A DNA stretch of 64,000 bases from Chloroflexota bacterium (GTDB lineage Bacteria; Chloroflexota; UBA11872; UBA12225; JAJDUF01), in assembly GCA_022826725.1 (NCBI GenBank), contig JAJDUF010000015.1:36660-100659 (forward strand), read 5' to 3'. Of this stretch, positions 26,360 to 34,890 are shown piece by piece. How positions within the stretch are numbered: the first letter of the stretch is position 1; each line of letters begins with the position of its first letter. The position numbers were made by a program, and so were the translations under genes. The notes beneath the pieces are model-generated. The model searched no databases, was not told the origin of the DNA, and saw only the letters and a list, made by a program, of their open reading frames with translations.

Positions 26360-27439
26360 ATGCAGTACGGGTACTTCACGATGCCGTTGCATCCCCCCGG
26401 CTCGGACTTCACGCAGACGGTCGCAGCGGACCTGCAACAGATCGTCACCTTGGACCAACTGGGGTTTCACGAAGCCTGGATCGGCGAGCACTTCACCGCC
26501 GCCTGGGAGAACATCCCGGCGCCGGACCTATTCATCGCCAACGCACTCGGCCGCACCAAGCAGATCAAGCTCGGCACCGGCGTCGCCTGCCTCCCGAACC
26601 ACCACCCGCTGATGCTCGCCCAACGCATCGCGCAGCTCGATCACATGGCCCAGGGGCGCTTCTACTTCGGCATCGGCTCCGGCGGCTTCCCCGGCGACTT
26701 CGAGCTATTCCAGGTGGACAACAAGGAGGGCGAGCACCGCGGCCTGACCATAGACATGATCGAGCTGGTACTCAAGCTCTGGGAGGACCCCTCGCCCGGC
26801 GACTATGACCACAAGTTCTGGCGGTTCACGGTGCCGGAGCCGCGCGAGGAGATCGGGCTGTGGCTGCACATGAAGCCCTACCAGCAGCCCCATCCTCCCA
26901 TTGCCGTGGCCGGCGTGTCGCCCAAGTCCGAGACGCTACTCATGGCCGGCGAGCGCGGCTGGATGCCCATGAGCATTAACATCGTGCCCTCCCGCATCCT
27001 CGCCAGCCATTGGGATGCGGTGGCCGAGGGCGCGCAGCGGGTCGGCCGGACTGCCGACCGCTCCACCTGGCGCGTAGCCCGCGACGTTTACGTGGCCGAG
27101 AGCACCGAGCAGGCCAGGCACGATGTGCTCGAAGGCGTGGTCGCCCGCGATTGGAACGGCTACTTCTTCCCGCTGCTGAAGTATTCCCGCTTGCTGGAAA
27201 TACTGAAAGTTGACCCGGAGATGCCCGACGAAGATCTGAACGTCGAGTACATGCTGGACAACATCTGGCTCGTCGGCGATCCCGACGAGGTCGCGCGCCA
27301 GGTGCGCCAACTCTACCAGGACCTCGGCGGGTTTGGCGTGCTGCTGCTCATGGGGCACGAGTGGTCCCCGCCCGGCAAGTGGGAACGCTCTATGAACCTG
27401 TTCGTCAACGAGGTCATGCCCCAGCTACAAGGCCTCTAA
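26360..27439 (+). CDS. LLM-class flavin-dependent monooxygenase (luciferase-like)
   Basis: A 359-residue bacterial luciferase-like TIM barrel that uses FMN or F420. The start MQYGYFTMPLHPPGSDF, FHEAWIGEHFTAAWENIPAPDLFIA and the TKQIKLGTGVACLPNHHPL segment are typical of the alkanal monooxygenase alpha-chain branch, as is GRFYFGIGSGGFPGDFELF. Such proteins oxidise organic substrates with flavin and O2. Adjacent genes encode a glycosidase-like protein and sugar-acid enzymes, but no specific substrate can be named. AAGGAG precedes the ATG. Confidence 0.9.
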   Translation: MQYGYFTMPLHPPGSDFTQTVAADLQQIVTLDQLGFHEAWIGEHFTAAWENIPAPDLFIANALGRTKQIKLGTGVACLPNHHPLMLAQRIAQLDHMAQGRFYFGIGSGGFPGDFELFQVDNKEGEHRGLTIDMIELVLKLWEDPSPGDYDHKFWRFTVPEPREEIGLWLHMKPYQQPHPPIAVAGVSPKSETLLMAGERGWMPMSINIVPSRILASHWDAVAEGAQRVGRTADRSTWRVARDVYVAESTEQARHDVLEGVVARDWNGYFFPLLKYSRLLEILKVDPEMPDEDLNVEYMLDNIWLVGDPDEVARQVRQLYQDLGGFGVLLLMGHEWSPPGKWERSMNLFVNEVMPQLQGL

Positions 27440-27510
27440 GCGCGGTCAGCGGCCAGTGGCACTCTACCCGTCATTGCGTCGAAAGCCGCACTCGCATATC
27501 CCCGGCCTGG

Positions 27511-27580
27511 CCCTCCCGCGCCCCGACGGGGGAGGGAATATACCGTCCCCCCGTCGCAACGGGGGGACCATAGGGGGGCT
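27511..27580. repeat. A-like hairpin plus family C repeat
   Basis: CCCTCCCGCGCC...GGGGGAGGGA (27511-27537) is followed by a C copy (27543-27580, CCGTCCCCCCGTCG, CAACGGGGGGACCATAGGGGGG). It sits between convergent genes. Confidence 0.7.
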
Positions 27581-27599
27581 GGTACCAACCATCGCCTCC

Positions 27600-29615
27600 C
27601 TACCCCTCCTGCCGCGGCACCGTCACGCGACCACCGTGCCAGGGAAAGGCGTAGGTCGGCCGGTTGACGAAGCGGCGCAGCCCCACGTCGAGCCGGATGC
27701 GCGTCGCCGGGGGGAGCCGGACGGCGAAATAGGTGCCATCCACCGGCACCGTCCGATCCGCGTACGTCCGCGCCTCCCGCATCCACGCTCGTGGGTCGCG
27801 CACCGGTCCAGCCCGACTCTCCTCCCGGTACCGCACCGCCGTGAACTGATGCTCGCAGAAGGCTCCGGCCTGCACGATCACGGTCCGGGTGGCAGTCGTA
27901 CCGGTGTTCACCAGCTGGATGCCCACCCGGTCGGGTGCGAGCGCATCCACCAGCGCGCTCACGTCCGGCGGCAAGCCCGGCCGAGCGCGATCCGGGTCGA
28001 AGTAGCGCACCGTAGCGCGGAGCAGACCGCCATTGTAGACCGACTCCGGCGCCCCCAGCGCCACCTGCGTCAGCCCCTTGGTGAGCACGGCATGGGGTGG
28101 CGAGCGGTTGTCGGCGATGATCGCCGCCGCGTCGCGCTCGTCGCGGCGCATCGCCTCTAGCGTCTCGACGGCAAGCTGATACTCGGCCCGCAGGATGTCC
28201 TCCGGCCAGCCCGGATTCCGACCGTCGTAATACTGAAACCGCGCGAACTCGGTATTGCCGGCGTTCTTCTCACCCTCGCTCGGCACCTCGTTCCAGTCGC
28301 GTTCCCGCTCGCCGGCCCGGACCTGCGCGATGAGCGCATGGTCCTCCGACGACAGCGAGGCGTGGTACAGGTGCGCCAGCTCCTGCATCCGCAGCGGGTG
28401 GAAGTCCTCCCAACCCTGCGGCCCGTGCTTGTGCGGCACGAGCAGCTGTCCGTCGTCGCGCGTCCTCGCGTTCCGCAGCAGCACTTCAAGCTGCGAGCGC
28501 AGCAGCTCCAGGTAACCGTAGTCGCCGCTGAGCAGTAGCGCGCATTCTGCAGCGACGGTCAGCGAGTGGAACATCACGTTGAAGCCGCCGAAGTGGTACC
28601 AGCCGTACAGCCCGCCCCACCATTGCCCGCCGCGCTGCTCCCCGATCTGGCCCGTCGGTCCCACGTTGTCGGGCATGATCCCGCCGTTGCGACGCATCCG
28701 GTCCAGCCATACGTCCACGTATTCCAGCACCCACCGCTTATATCGCTCGTCGCCGGTATACAGGTAGGCATTGGTCACGAGCGCCGTGGCGCCGAGCGTA
28801 TTGGGAATGTCCCCGTTCAGCACGATGTCATCGAACAGCTTGATGATCTCGTCCCGTCGCGCCGGGGTTTGCTCCCAGTCCTGCTCCAGGTCCTTGACGA
28901 CCGGATGGAGCGTCGCCCGCACGCCGTAGTAGCGGTAGCCGTCTCCCTTGCCGCCCTCCAGCCAGGCGATTACCTCCTCGGCATTGGCGTGCAGGAAGGG
29001 GCCCGTGCTGCCGTGAATGGGCGAGCGGATGATCTTGTAGCGCGGATCGTAGTTCGGCGCCTCGGGGTCATCACCCATGAACATCGCGGCGAAGCGCCGC
29101 GCCCGGTCCACGTTCTCGGCGCTGGTCGGTTCGGCCAAACCAACGTGGTAGAAGGCCATATTGCCTTCCCCCTGGTGGTGCCAATCCGAAATCCACCGCT
29201 GGCCGCCACGGTACGTCGGACGCTCGCCGGGCGGCACGGTCAGGCCATAGTACTCGTTGTGCGTCTGCGGCAGCTGCCAGGGGAAATACGGATTGCGCCG
29301 GCCGCTCCCGCACGCCCGCGTCATCGCGTTCCACGAGCGCAGAGCCAAGTCGTGTACCCGCCGGTCCGCGCCCAGCGCATAGAAGAGGCTCCAGTTATAG
29401 ACGCGCTCGTAGAGATCGTCTATGTCGTCGGCGAAGTAGATGACGCCGTCGGGATCGGCGTACTTCGCCATCATCACCTCGGCCGCCTCTTCCATGAGCG
29501 CGATAAGCTCCCGCTGAAACAGCGCCCACGCCGGCGGCGCTGTGACCTCGGTAGCCGTCACCGTCACCATGTCCGGCAGTGAGACGGCATTCGGTAGGAC
29601 GCTGGTCGTAGTCAT
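27600..29615 (-). CDS. Large (alpha/alpha)-barrel-like protein, glycosidase-related
   Basis: A 671-residue protein. Repeated helical-hairpin patterns with aromatic/acidic clusters (YNWSLFYALGADRRVHDLALR, LGATALVTNAYLYTGDERYK, GGQWWGGLYGWYHFGGFNV) suggest a six-hairpin toroid as in glycosidases and polysaccharide lyases. The last 150 residues look beta-rich. ATG 29615 follows AGGAGG; the longer frame upstream is repeat-derived. No signal peptide is evident, so it is probably cytoplasmic. Exact family and reaction are not recognised. Confidence 0.65.
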   Translation of the reverse strand: MTTTSVLPNAVSLPDMVTVTATEVTAPPAWALFQRELIALMEEAAEVMMAKYADPDGVIYFADDIDDLYERVYNWSLFYALGADRRVHDLALRSWNAMTRACGSGRRNPYFPWQLPQTHNEYYGLTVPPGERPTYRGGQRWISDWHHQGEGNMAFYHVGLAEPTSAENVDRARRFAAMFMGDDPEAPNYDPRYKIIRSPIHGSTGPFLHANAEEVIAWLEGGKGDGYRYYGVRATLHPVVKDLEQDWEQTPARRDEIIKLFDDIVLNGDIPNTLGATALVTNAYLYTGDERYKRWVLEYVDVWLDRMRRNGGIMPDNVGPTGQIGEQRGGQWWGGLYGWYHFGGFNVMFHSLTVAAECALLLSGDYGYLELLRSQLEVLLRNARTRDDGQLLVPHKHGPQGWEDFHPLRMQELAHLYHASLSSEDHALIAQVRAGERERDWNEVPSEGEKNAGNTEFARFQYYDGRNPGWPEDILRAEYQLAVETLEAMRRDERDAAAIIADNRSPPHAVLTKGLTQVALGAPESVYNGGLLRATVRYFDPDRARPGLPPDVSALVDALAPDRVGIQLVNTGTTATRTVIVQAGAFCEHQFTAVRYREESRAGPVRDPRAWMREARTYADRTVPVDGTYFAVRLPPATRIRLDVGLRRFVNRPTYAFPWHGGRVTVPRQEG

Positions 29616-29668
29616 GCAAGCTCCTCCTAGATCGGCTCGCCCCAGCTCGCTCCCCGGCGAGAGGGGCC

Positions 29669-29749
29669 TGGATTCCCACGTTCGCGGGAATGACGAGCGG
29701 CAGACTCCCCGCTCTCTACATGGTGGAGAGGGGGCCGGGGGTGAGGCGC
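29669..29749. repeat. Composite repeat: families B and A
   Basis: A reversed B copy (29669-29694, GGATTCCCACGTTCGCGGGAA) followed by an A copy (29703-29749, GTGGAGAGGGGGCCGGGGGTG). The A copy ends six bases before the SDR stop codon. Confidence 0.75.
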
Positions 29750-29754
29750 ATACC

Positions 29755-30561
29755 TCACCACGCCGTCCACCCACCGTCCACGACGAGGTTTTGCCCGGTA
29801 ATCCAGGCCGAGGCCTCGGACCCCAAGAAGACCACCGCGCCCTTCAGGTCCGTGTCGTTGCCCATCCGACCGAGCGGCGTGCGGTAGTTGTAACCGGGGA
29901 CGAACGTCTCTTCGTAGTCGGGACGGTCCGTGAACGCGTTGTTGTAGAAGCCACCGGGCGCGATGGAGTTCACCCGGATGTTATCGGGTGCGAGGTAGGT
30001 CGCCAACCAGCGCGTGAACTGGATGATCCCCGCCTTGACCGCTCCGTATTCGGGCGGGTTGTTGATACCACTCCGGCCGTAGACCCGTTGGTCGGGGGAG
30101 ATCACGCCAAAAAACGAGGCGATATTGACAATCGTGCCGCCGCCCTGCTCCTTCATCACCTTGCTCACGGATTGGGAGCACAGGAACGTACTGTGCAAGG
30201 CGCCCTGCGCGGCGGCCTCCCAATATTTCAGCGTCAGGTCCTCGAAGCTCACGCCCACCCCGGCCCCGCTATAGGCATTGTTCACCAGCACGTCAATGCG
30301 CCCGAACTTGTCCATGACGGCATCGGTCATCGCCTGGACCTGATCGGGTTGGGTTACGTCCGCCCGCACGGCGAACGCCTCCGCGTGCGACGCGCTGAGG
30401 GCCGCGGCCTTGCGCTGGCAGTTCTCCAAGTTGCGCGACGCGACGACCACGTGCGCGCCGGCCTCGGACAAGGCGTCGCACTGCTGCGAGCCGAGCTTAC
30501 CGGCGCCCCCCGTCACGATAGCCACGCGGCCCTTGAGACTGAACATCTCCATCACGTTCAT
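29755..30561 (-). CDS. Short-chain dehydrogenase/reductase
   Basis: A 268-residue classical SDR. It shows TGGAGKLGSQQ at the NAD(P) site, DVTQPDQV, NNAYSG, and a catalytic tyrosine/lysine in YGAVKAGIIQF after a serine in the IVNIASFFGVIS segment, then the C-terminal VFLGSEASAWITGQNLVVDG. It should oxidise or reduce a sugar acid, polyol or keto intermediate. Start ATG 30561 has GGAGG. It lies just downstream of a rhamnonate dehydratase-like gene on the same strand, so the two likely act on one pathway. Confidence 0.92.
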   Translation of the reverse strand: MNVMEMFSLKGRVAIVTGGAGKLGSQQCDALSEAGAHVVVASRNLENCQRKAAALSASHAEAFAVRADVTQPDQVQAMTDAVMDKFGRIDVLVNNAYSGAGVGVSFEDLTLKYWEAAAQGALHSTFLCSQSVSKVMKEQGGGTIVNIASFFGVISPDQRVYGRSGINNPPEYGAVKAGIIQFTRWLATYLAPDNIRVNSIAPGGFYNNAFTDRPDYEETFVPGYNYRTPLGRMGNDTDLKGAVVFLGSEASAWITGQNLVVDGGWTAW

Positions 30562-30602
30562 CGCTATCTCCTCCCCATCAGCCGAGCGCCCAAGTGTCGG
30601 TG

Positions 30603-31787
30603 CTACACCGCACACTCTTCGAGCCAGTCCATAGTGATTTCCAGTCCAAAGCCCGGCGCGTCCGACGGCCGGACGTAGCCGTCTTGAACCGGCGGTGTGC
30701 CGGGCAGCAGGGTCATTTCCTCCAGGGGCACACCCGGCGGTGACACACCCTCGGAGCGCTCGCCCCACGCAATCACCGGCATCGCGTAGGCGAGGTGCTG
30801 GCCATACGGGTAGTTCATGCCGCCATGTCCGATCACCGTCAGCCCATGGGCCTCCGCGATATGGCAGATTCGCACGCTGGCGGTGACGCCGCCCACCCAT
30901 TGGATGTCCGGCTGCATGATGTCCACCAGCCCCCGCCCCGCCGCCTCCGCGAACGGATGGATCGTGTACCAGTGCTCGCCGGTCGCCAGGGTTTGCCCCG
31001 GCACCCGGGAGCGCAGGTTGGCATAGCTCTCCATGTCCTCCGGCAGCAGGTAGTCCTCCAGCCACTTGATCCGATACGGCTTCAGCGCCTCCACCACGCG
31101 CACCGCGTACTCCACGTTCAGTGACAGCCACGAGTCCACCGCCAGTTCGATGTCGGGTCCGACTTGCTCTCGCGCCTGCGCCACCAGCTCGACGTTCTTG
31201 TTCAGCCCGGCCAGCCCGGCGTCAGGCCCGTGGCGCAGAAAGACCTTGACCGCCTTGAAACCCAGCTCCAGGTACCACTCCAGGTAGTCGCTGGTCTTGT
31301 AGTCGAGCATGGTGTTGGATGCGTAACAGAAAATCCGCTCCTTGACCGGGCCGCCGAGCAGTTCATATACCGGGAGGCCCAGCAGCTTCCCTTTCAGGTC
31401 CCACAGCGCGTTATCAACGGCGCTGATGGCGTAGCTCGCCACCCCGATGGCGCCGTAGGGCGCGGCGGAGCGGCGCATCATGTCCCACAGTTTCTCGGTC
31501 GCCATGGGGTTCTGCCCAGCCAGTAGCTGCGCGAAGTGATCGTTGATGATCGCGCAGACCGGCCCGGCCATGTGGGTAAATCCCAGCCCCCAGGTGCCGT
31601 CGTCCGCGGTGACGACGCAGGCCGTGCGCGGCCAGCGCTCACTCCAGGTACGGCCGGGCTTGTCGTAGGCGTACCGGTCCATTGGGCTGACAAAGTGGCC
31701 GCCGTCGGGGTCCTTGGCCACCCGCGGCGGGGTCGTCGGATTGGGCGCCAGGTGTACCGGTACCGCCCGGACTGATCTGATCTTCAT
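30603..31787 (-). CDS. Enolase-superfamily dehydratase, L-rhamnonate dehydratase-like
   Basis: A 394-residue enolase-superfamily protein. It opens MKIRSVRAVPVHLAPNPTTP and has KAVKVFLRHGP, the metal-binding aspartate of LAVDSWLSLN, the glutamate of WLEDYLLPED, GEHWY and the catalytic histidine in GHGGMNYPYGQHL. These features fit the RhmD-like branch of sugar-acid dehydratases. It precedes an SDR by 41 bases and diverges from a TIM-barrel gene. Rhamnonate is the nearest guess, not a proof. Confidence 0.88.
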   Translation of the reverse strand: MKIRSVRAVPVHLAPNPTTPPRVAKDPDGGHFVSPMDRYAYDKPGRTWSERWPRTACVVTADDGTWGLGFTHMAGPVCAIINDHFAQLLAGQNPMATEKLWDMMRRSAAPYGAIGVASYAISAVDNALWDLKGKLLGLPVYELLGGPVKERIFCYASNTMLDYKTSDYLEWYLELGFKAVKVFLRHGPDAGLAGLNKNVELVAQAREQVGPDIELAVDSWLSLNVEYAVRVVEALKPYRIKWLEDYLLPEDMESYANLRSRVPGQTLATGEHWYTIHPFAEAAGRGLVDIMQPDIQWVGGVTASVRICHIAEAHGLTVIGHGGMNYPYGQHLAYAMPVIAWGERSEGVSPPGVPLEEMTLLPGTPPVQDGYVRPSDAPGFGLEITMDWLEECAV

Positions 31788-31900
31788 GCTTACATTGCTC
31801 TCCGGCGCGTGATTATGGTTGAGGTGCCGCGCTGCCGACCGCGGCCACAGCGAGGATACCACCGGAGCACCGATCGCTCGCCGGGATCGCGCGGTTGGCA

Positions 31901-31929
31901 TTGACCGGAACCGGGGGCGTTGCTAGACT
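31901..31929 (+). promoter_or_regulatory. Sigma70-type promoter of the TIM-barrel/dehydrogenase operon
   Basis: TTGACC (31901-31906), 17 bases, TAGACT (31924-31929). It drives the genes from 31981 to 34366. Confidence 0.75.
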
Positions 31930-31980
31930 GTGGCGCTCGCGTGACGGTACGGCGAGCATACGCCCAAGCGGAGGCAGTGC

Positions 31981-32919
31981 GTGGATACTCACTGGAGCAG
32001 CTACCTACAGATCGGCCTCGTGCATTTCATGATGTACCCGGAGACAATGGGTGGGGATGGCCCCATCGTCGATTCCATTCAGCGGGTGGCCGCCGATCCG
32101 TTCTTCGATGTGCTGGAAGTGACACGAATGCAGGACCCGGCAGTGCGGCAGCAGGTCCGAGACATCGTGGACATGGCCCACATGGACTTGGGCTTCGGCT
32201 CGCAGCCGGGCATCCTCGGCAATGAGCTTAATACGGCGGCGCTCGACGAAGACCTGCGCCAACGCTCCGTCGCCGACATAAAATCCTCCATAGACCAGGC
32301 CTACGAGCACGGCGTCCGCCTTCTCGCAATGATTGACGGGCTAGGCTCGTGGCCGGGCGAGGACCGCAAGGAACAGGCTATCGAGCAGGTGACCAAGAGC
32401 CTGCGAGAAATCTGCCAGTACGCCCAAGACCAGGCCGGCGATTATTGCCTCACAATCTCGTTGGAGACGTTCGACCGCTCCATCGAGAAGAAATCCTTGC
32501 TAGGGCCAACCCGCGACGCGGTAGCGGTGGGCGAGCGGGTCCGCGAGACGCACCCGAACTTCGGCCTGACCATTGACCTGAGCCACCTTCCGCTGCTGGG
32601 CGAAACCCCGGAGGAGTCGCTGACGCTGGCGCAGGACTTACTGATCCATACCCACATCGGCAACTGTCTCATGCGCGACCCCGAGCACCCGGCCTACGGC
32701 GACAAGCATCCTCGCTTCGGTGCCCCCGGCACCGAGAACGACGTGAGTGACTTGGTGGAGTTCCTCCAGGTACTCCGGCGTATCGGCTTCTTCGACAAGG
32801 AGTTGCCGACGCGTAAGCCGCTGGTCACATTCGAGGTACGCCCGATGCAAGGCGAATCCCAAGACGTGCTGCTTGCCAACTGCCGGCGCGTGTGGCAGGC
32901 GGCCTGGGCACAGCTGTAA
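31981..32919 (+). CDS. Sugar phosphate isomerase/epimerase-like TIM-barrel protein
   Basis: A 312-residue xylose isomerase-like TIM barrel beginning at GTG 31981. Metal-ligand candidates are the glutamate of SLETFDRS, the aspartate/histidine of LTIDLSHLPLLGE, the histidine pair of IHTHIGNC, the acidic site in PGTENDVSD and the glutamate of VTFEVRP. It is the first gene of an operon with a D-2-hydroxyacid dehydrogenase and a cyclophilin-like protein. The family interconverts keto sugars; the substrate is not known. Confidence 0.82.
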   Translation: MDTHWSSYLQIGLVHFMMYPETMGGDGPIVDSIQRVAADPFFDVLEVTRMQDPAVRQQVRDIVDMAHMDLGFGSQPGILGNELNTAALDEDLRQRSVADIKSSIDQAYEHGVRLLAMIDGLGSWPGEDRKEQAIEQVTKSLREICQYAQDQAGDYCLTISLETFDRSIEKKSLLGPTRDAVAVGERVRETHPNFGLTIDLSHLPLLGETPEESLTLAQDLLIHTHIGNCLMRDPEHPAYGDKHPRFGAPGTENDVSDLVEFLQVLRRIGFFDKELPTRKPLVTFEVRPMQGESQDVLLANCRRVWQAAWAQL

Positions 32920-32955
32920 GCGAGCACCAACCACTCGGAAAAAGGAGAGAAGGCC

Positions 32956-33942
32956 ATGCCAACGGTCTACGTCACTCGCCGCATCCCGGAGAATGGCCCC
33001 GATCTATTGCGTGAGCATTTCACCGTGCGCCAGTGGGACAGCGACGACGTGATCCCGCGCGACGTGCTCCTACGGGAAGTGCAGGACGCGGACGGGCTAC
33101 TCAGCCTGCTCACCGAGCCGATCAACGACGAGGTCCTGGACGCGGCGCCGAACCTCAAGGTCGTGGCCAACCTGGCTGTCGGTTTCGATAACTTCGACGT
33201 GCCCGCCCTGACCAAGCGCGGCGTGGTCGGCACCAACACCCCGGAAGTGCTCACCGACACGACCGCTGACCTCGCCTGGACCCTGTTGATGGCCGCGGCT
33301 AGGCGGATCGTGCCCGGCTACAAGTACGTCATAGACGGCCACTGGAAGACGTGGGGGCCGCTGCTGCTCATGGGCCAGGACATTCACCACGCCACGCTCG
33401 GCCTGATCGGCGTCGGACGGATCGGCGCCGGCATGGCCCGTCGCGCGCAGGGTTTCTCCATGCGCGTCCTCTATTACGATGTCTTCCGCCGCGAGGACTT
33501 GGAAGAGGAGTTGGGAATCGAGTTTGCGGACCAGGAGACCGTCCTGCGCGAGTCGGATTTCGTCAGCCTGCATACCCCCTATATGCCAGCGACGCATCAC
33601 CTCATCAGCCACGACCAGTTGAAGATGATGAAGAACACCGCAGTGCTCGTCAACTCCGCCCGCGGCCCGGTCGTTGACCCCGACGCCTTGTACGAGGCCC
33701 TGCGCGATGGCGAGATCGACTCCGCCGGCCTGGATGTTACCGATCCGGAGCCGCTGCCGGCCGATCACCGCCTGCTGACGCTCGACAACTGCCTCGTCGT
33801 GCCGCACATCGCCAGCGCCAGCTACGAGACCCGCGCCGCGATGTCCCAGCTCGCCGCCGAGAACATTGTGGCCGTTCTGAGCGGCAAGAAGCCGCCCACG
33901 CCGGTCAACCCGGAAGTCGTCGAAGCGCAAGGTCTTCAGTAG
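32956..33942 (+). CDS. D-2-hydroxyacid dehydrogenase (glyoxylate/hydroxypyruvate reductase-like)
   Basis: A 328-residue NAD(P)-dependent enzyme of the GyaR/glyoxylate reductase type. It has VGFDNFDVPALTKRGV, the dinucleotide fold GLIGVGRIGAGMARRA, the catalytic arginine in NSARGPVVDPDAL, DVTDPEPLPADH and the catalytic histidine in VPHIASAS. AAAGGAGAG precedes the ATG. It follows the TIM-barrel gene by 36 bases, so reduction of a keto-acid product is plausible. Confidence 0.93.
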   Translation: MPTVYVTRRIPENGPDLLREHFTVRQWDSDDVIPRDVLLREVQDADGLLSLLTEPINDEVLDAAPNLKVVANLAVGFDNFDVPALTKRGVVGTNTPEVLTDTTADLAWTLLMAAARRIVPGYKYVIDGHWKTWGPLLLMGQDIHHATLGLIGVGRIGAGMARRAQGFSMRVLYYDVFRREDLEEELGIEFADQETVLRESDFVSLHTPYMPATHHLISHDQLKMMKNTAVLVNSARGPVVDPDALYEALRDGEIDSAGLDVTDPEPLPADHRLLTLDNCLVVPHIASASYETRAAMSQLAAENIVAVLSGKKPPTPVNPEVVEAQGLQ

Positions 33943-33979
33943 GAACCGATCAACACGCGCGGAGGGAGAGCGGACAGCG

Positions 33980-34366
33980 ATGAACGCCGCGACCGAGCGC
34001 ACCATCCGCATCCGCGCGGGCGACGTTGAAGCACTCGCCGACCTTGATGCCAGCGAGACGGCCACTGCCGTCTGGGACGCGCTCCCCTTCACGATCCCGG
34101 CCAACACCTGGGGTGACGAGATTTACTTTACGATCCCGGTCGGCCTGGAGGAAGACGACGCCCAACCGACGGTCGCGCTAGGCGACTTGGGCTATTGGCC
34201 GCCAGGGAGCGCATTCTGCATCTTCTTCGGCCCGACGCCGATGAGCAGCCCCGGCGAAATCCGCCCGGCCAGTCCCGTCAACGTCTTCGGCAAGCTGCGC
34301 GGCGACCCGACCGTGTTCCGCAGCGTCCGCGCCGGTACGCCCGTTACCGTCGAGTGCGCGGCGTAG
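33980..34366 (+). CDS. Cyclophilin-like-fold protein (TM1367 type)
   Basis: A 128-residue beta-barrel-like protein. The segments TIPANTWGDEIYFTIPVG and LGDLGYWPPGSAFCIFFGPTP match the small bacterial cyclophilin-like family (TM1367/DUF369) that lacks known isomerase activity. It is the third gene of the operon from 31981. Role unknown. Confidence 0.75.
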   Translation: MNAATERTIRIRAGDVEALADLDASETATAVWDALPFTIPANTWGDEIYFTIPVGLEEDDAQPTVALGDLGYWPPGSAFCIFFGPTPMSSPGEIRPASPVNVFGKLRGDPTVFRSVRAGTPVTVECAA

Positions 34367-34404
34367 CGTCCTAGCCGTTAGCTTTCAGCCCTCAGCCTTC
34401 AGCG

Positions 34405-34515
34405 GGAATCCCTGCCCGTCCTTGCGGCTTCCACCGCAGTGACGAGACGACGGGAATAACGGGCGGCAGACTCCCCCTCTCCACCAGGTAGAGAGGGGGC
34501 CGGGGGGTTGAGGCG
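34405..34515. repeat. Composite repeat: B-like and family A
   Basis: A stretched B-like unit (GCGGGAATCCCTGCCC ... GACGGGAATAACGG) runs into an A copy (34469-34515, CTCCCCCTCTCCACC and GGTAGAGAGGGGGCC). A short CAGCCCTCAGCCTTCAGC run just upstream recurs near 14585 and 62297. Confidence 0.7.
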
Positions 34516-34526
34516 CGGTCCCAGCC

Positions 34527-34754
34527 TCAGAAGGCCCACTCCGCCTCCTCCGGCTCGCCGAAGTCGGCAACCACCTGCTCGTACATCGCGCTCGGCGCCA
34601 CGACGGCCGTCACCCGGCCCTGATGCCAAAGGAGTTGCGTGTCCGGGTAGAAGCCGAAGTACATGAGCGCCACCTCGGCCTCCAACGGCCGGCCAAACAC
34701 CAGACGGAAACGATCCTCGTCAACGCGCTCGATGCGGGCACGCCGGCTCGGCAT
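34527..34754 (-). CDS. Small conserved-looking protein, unknown
   Basis: A 75-residue protein from ATG 34754 with AGGAGG six bases upstream. It starts MPSRRARIERVDEDRFRLVF and has alternating hydrophobic residues, suggesting a small alpha/beta fold. I do not recognise it. The strong ribosome site and its non-repetitive composition between two repeats favour a real gene. Confidence 0.5.
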   Translation of the reverse strand: MPSRRARIERVDEDRFRLVFGRPLEAEVALMYFGFYPDTQLLWHQGRVTAVVAPSAMYEQVVADFGEPEEAEWAF

Positions 34755-34848
34755 GACACTCCTCCTGACCACCCTCCCGGGAAGGAAGAGGAAACGGTCG
34801 CCGCTCGGTCACTCCTGCCCTCGGGAAGGTGTGGCCGCGCATCGCCAT

Positions 34849-34890
34849 GACTCCCCTTCCCTGGCAGGGAAGGGGCCGGGGGTTAGGTCC
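34849..34890. repeat. Family A variant overlapping a gene's 3' end
   Basis: CTCCCCTTCCCTGGCAGGGAAGGGG followed by CCGGGGGTTAGGTCC. This is the closest relative of the element inside ccmA-ccmB. Its TTA (34883-34885) is the stop codon of the minus-strand nucleotidyltransferase-HEPN gene. Confidence 0.75.

Noticed and set aside
30562..31131. N-terminal extension of the SDR frame by about 190 residues
   Set aside because: It lies out of frame inside the rhamnonate dehydratase-like gene; ATG 30561 has a good SD.
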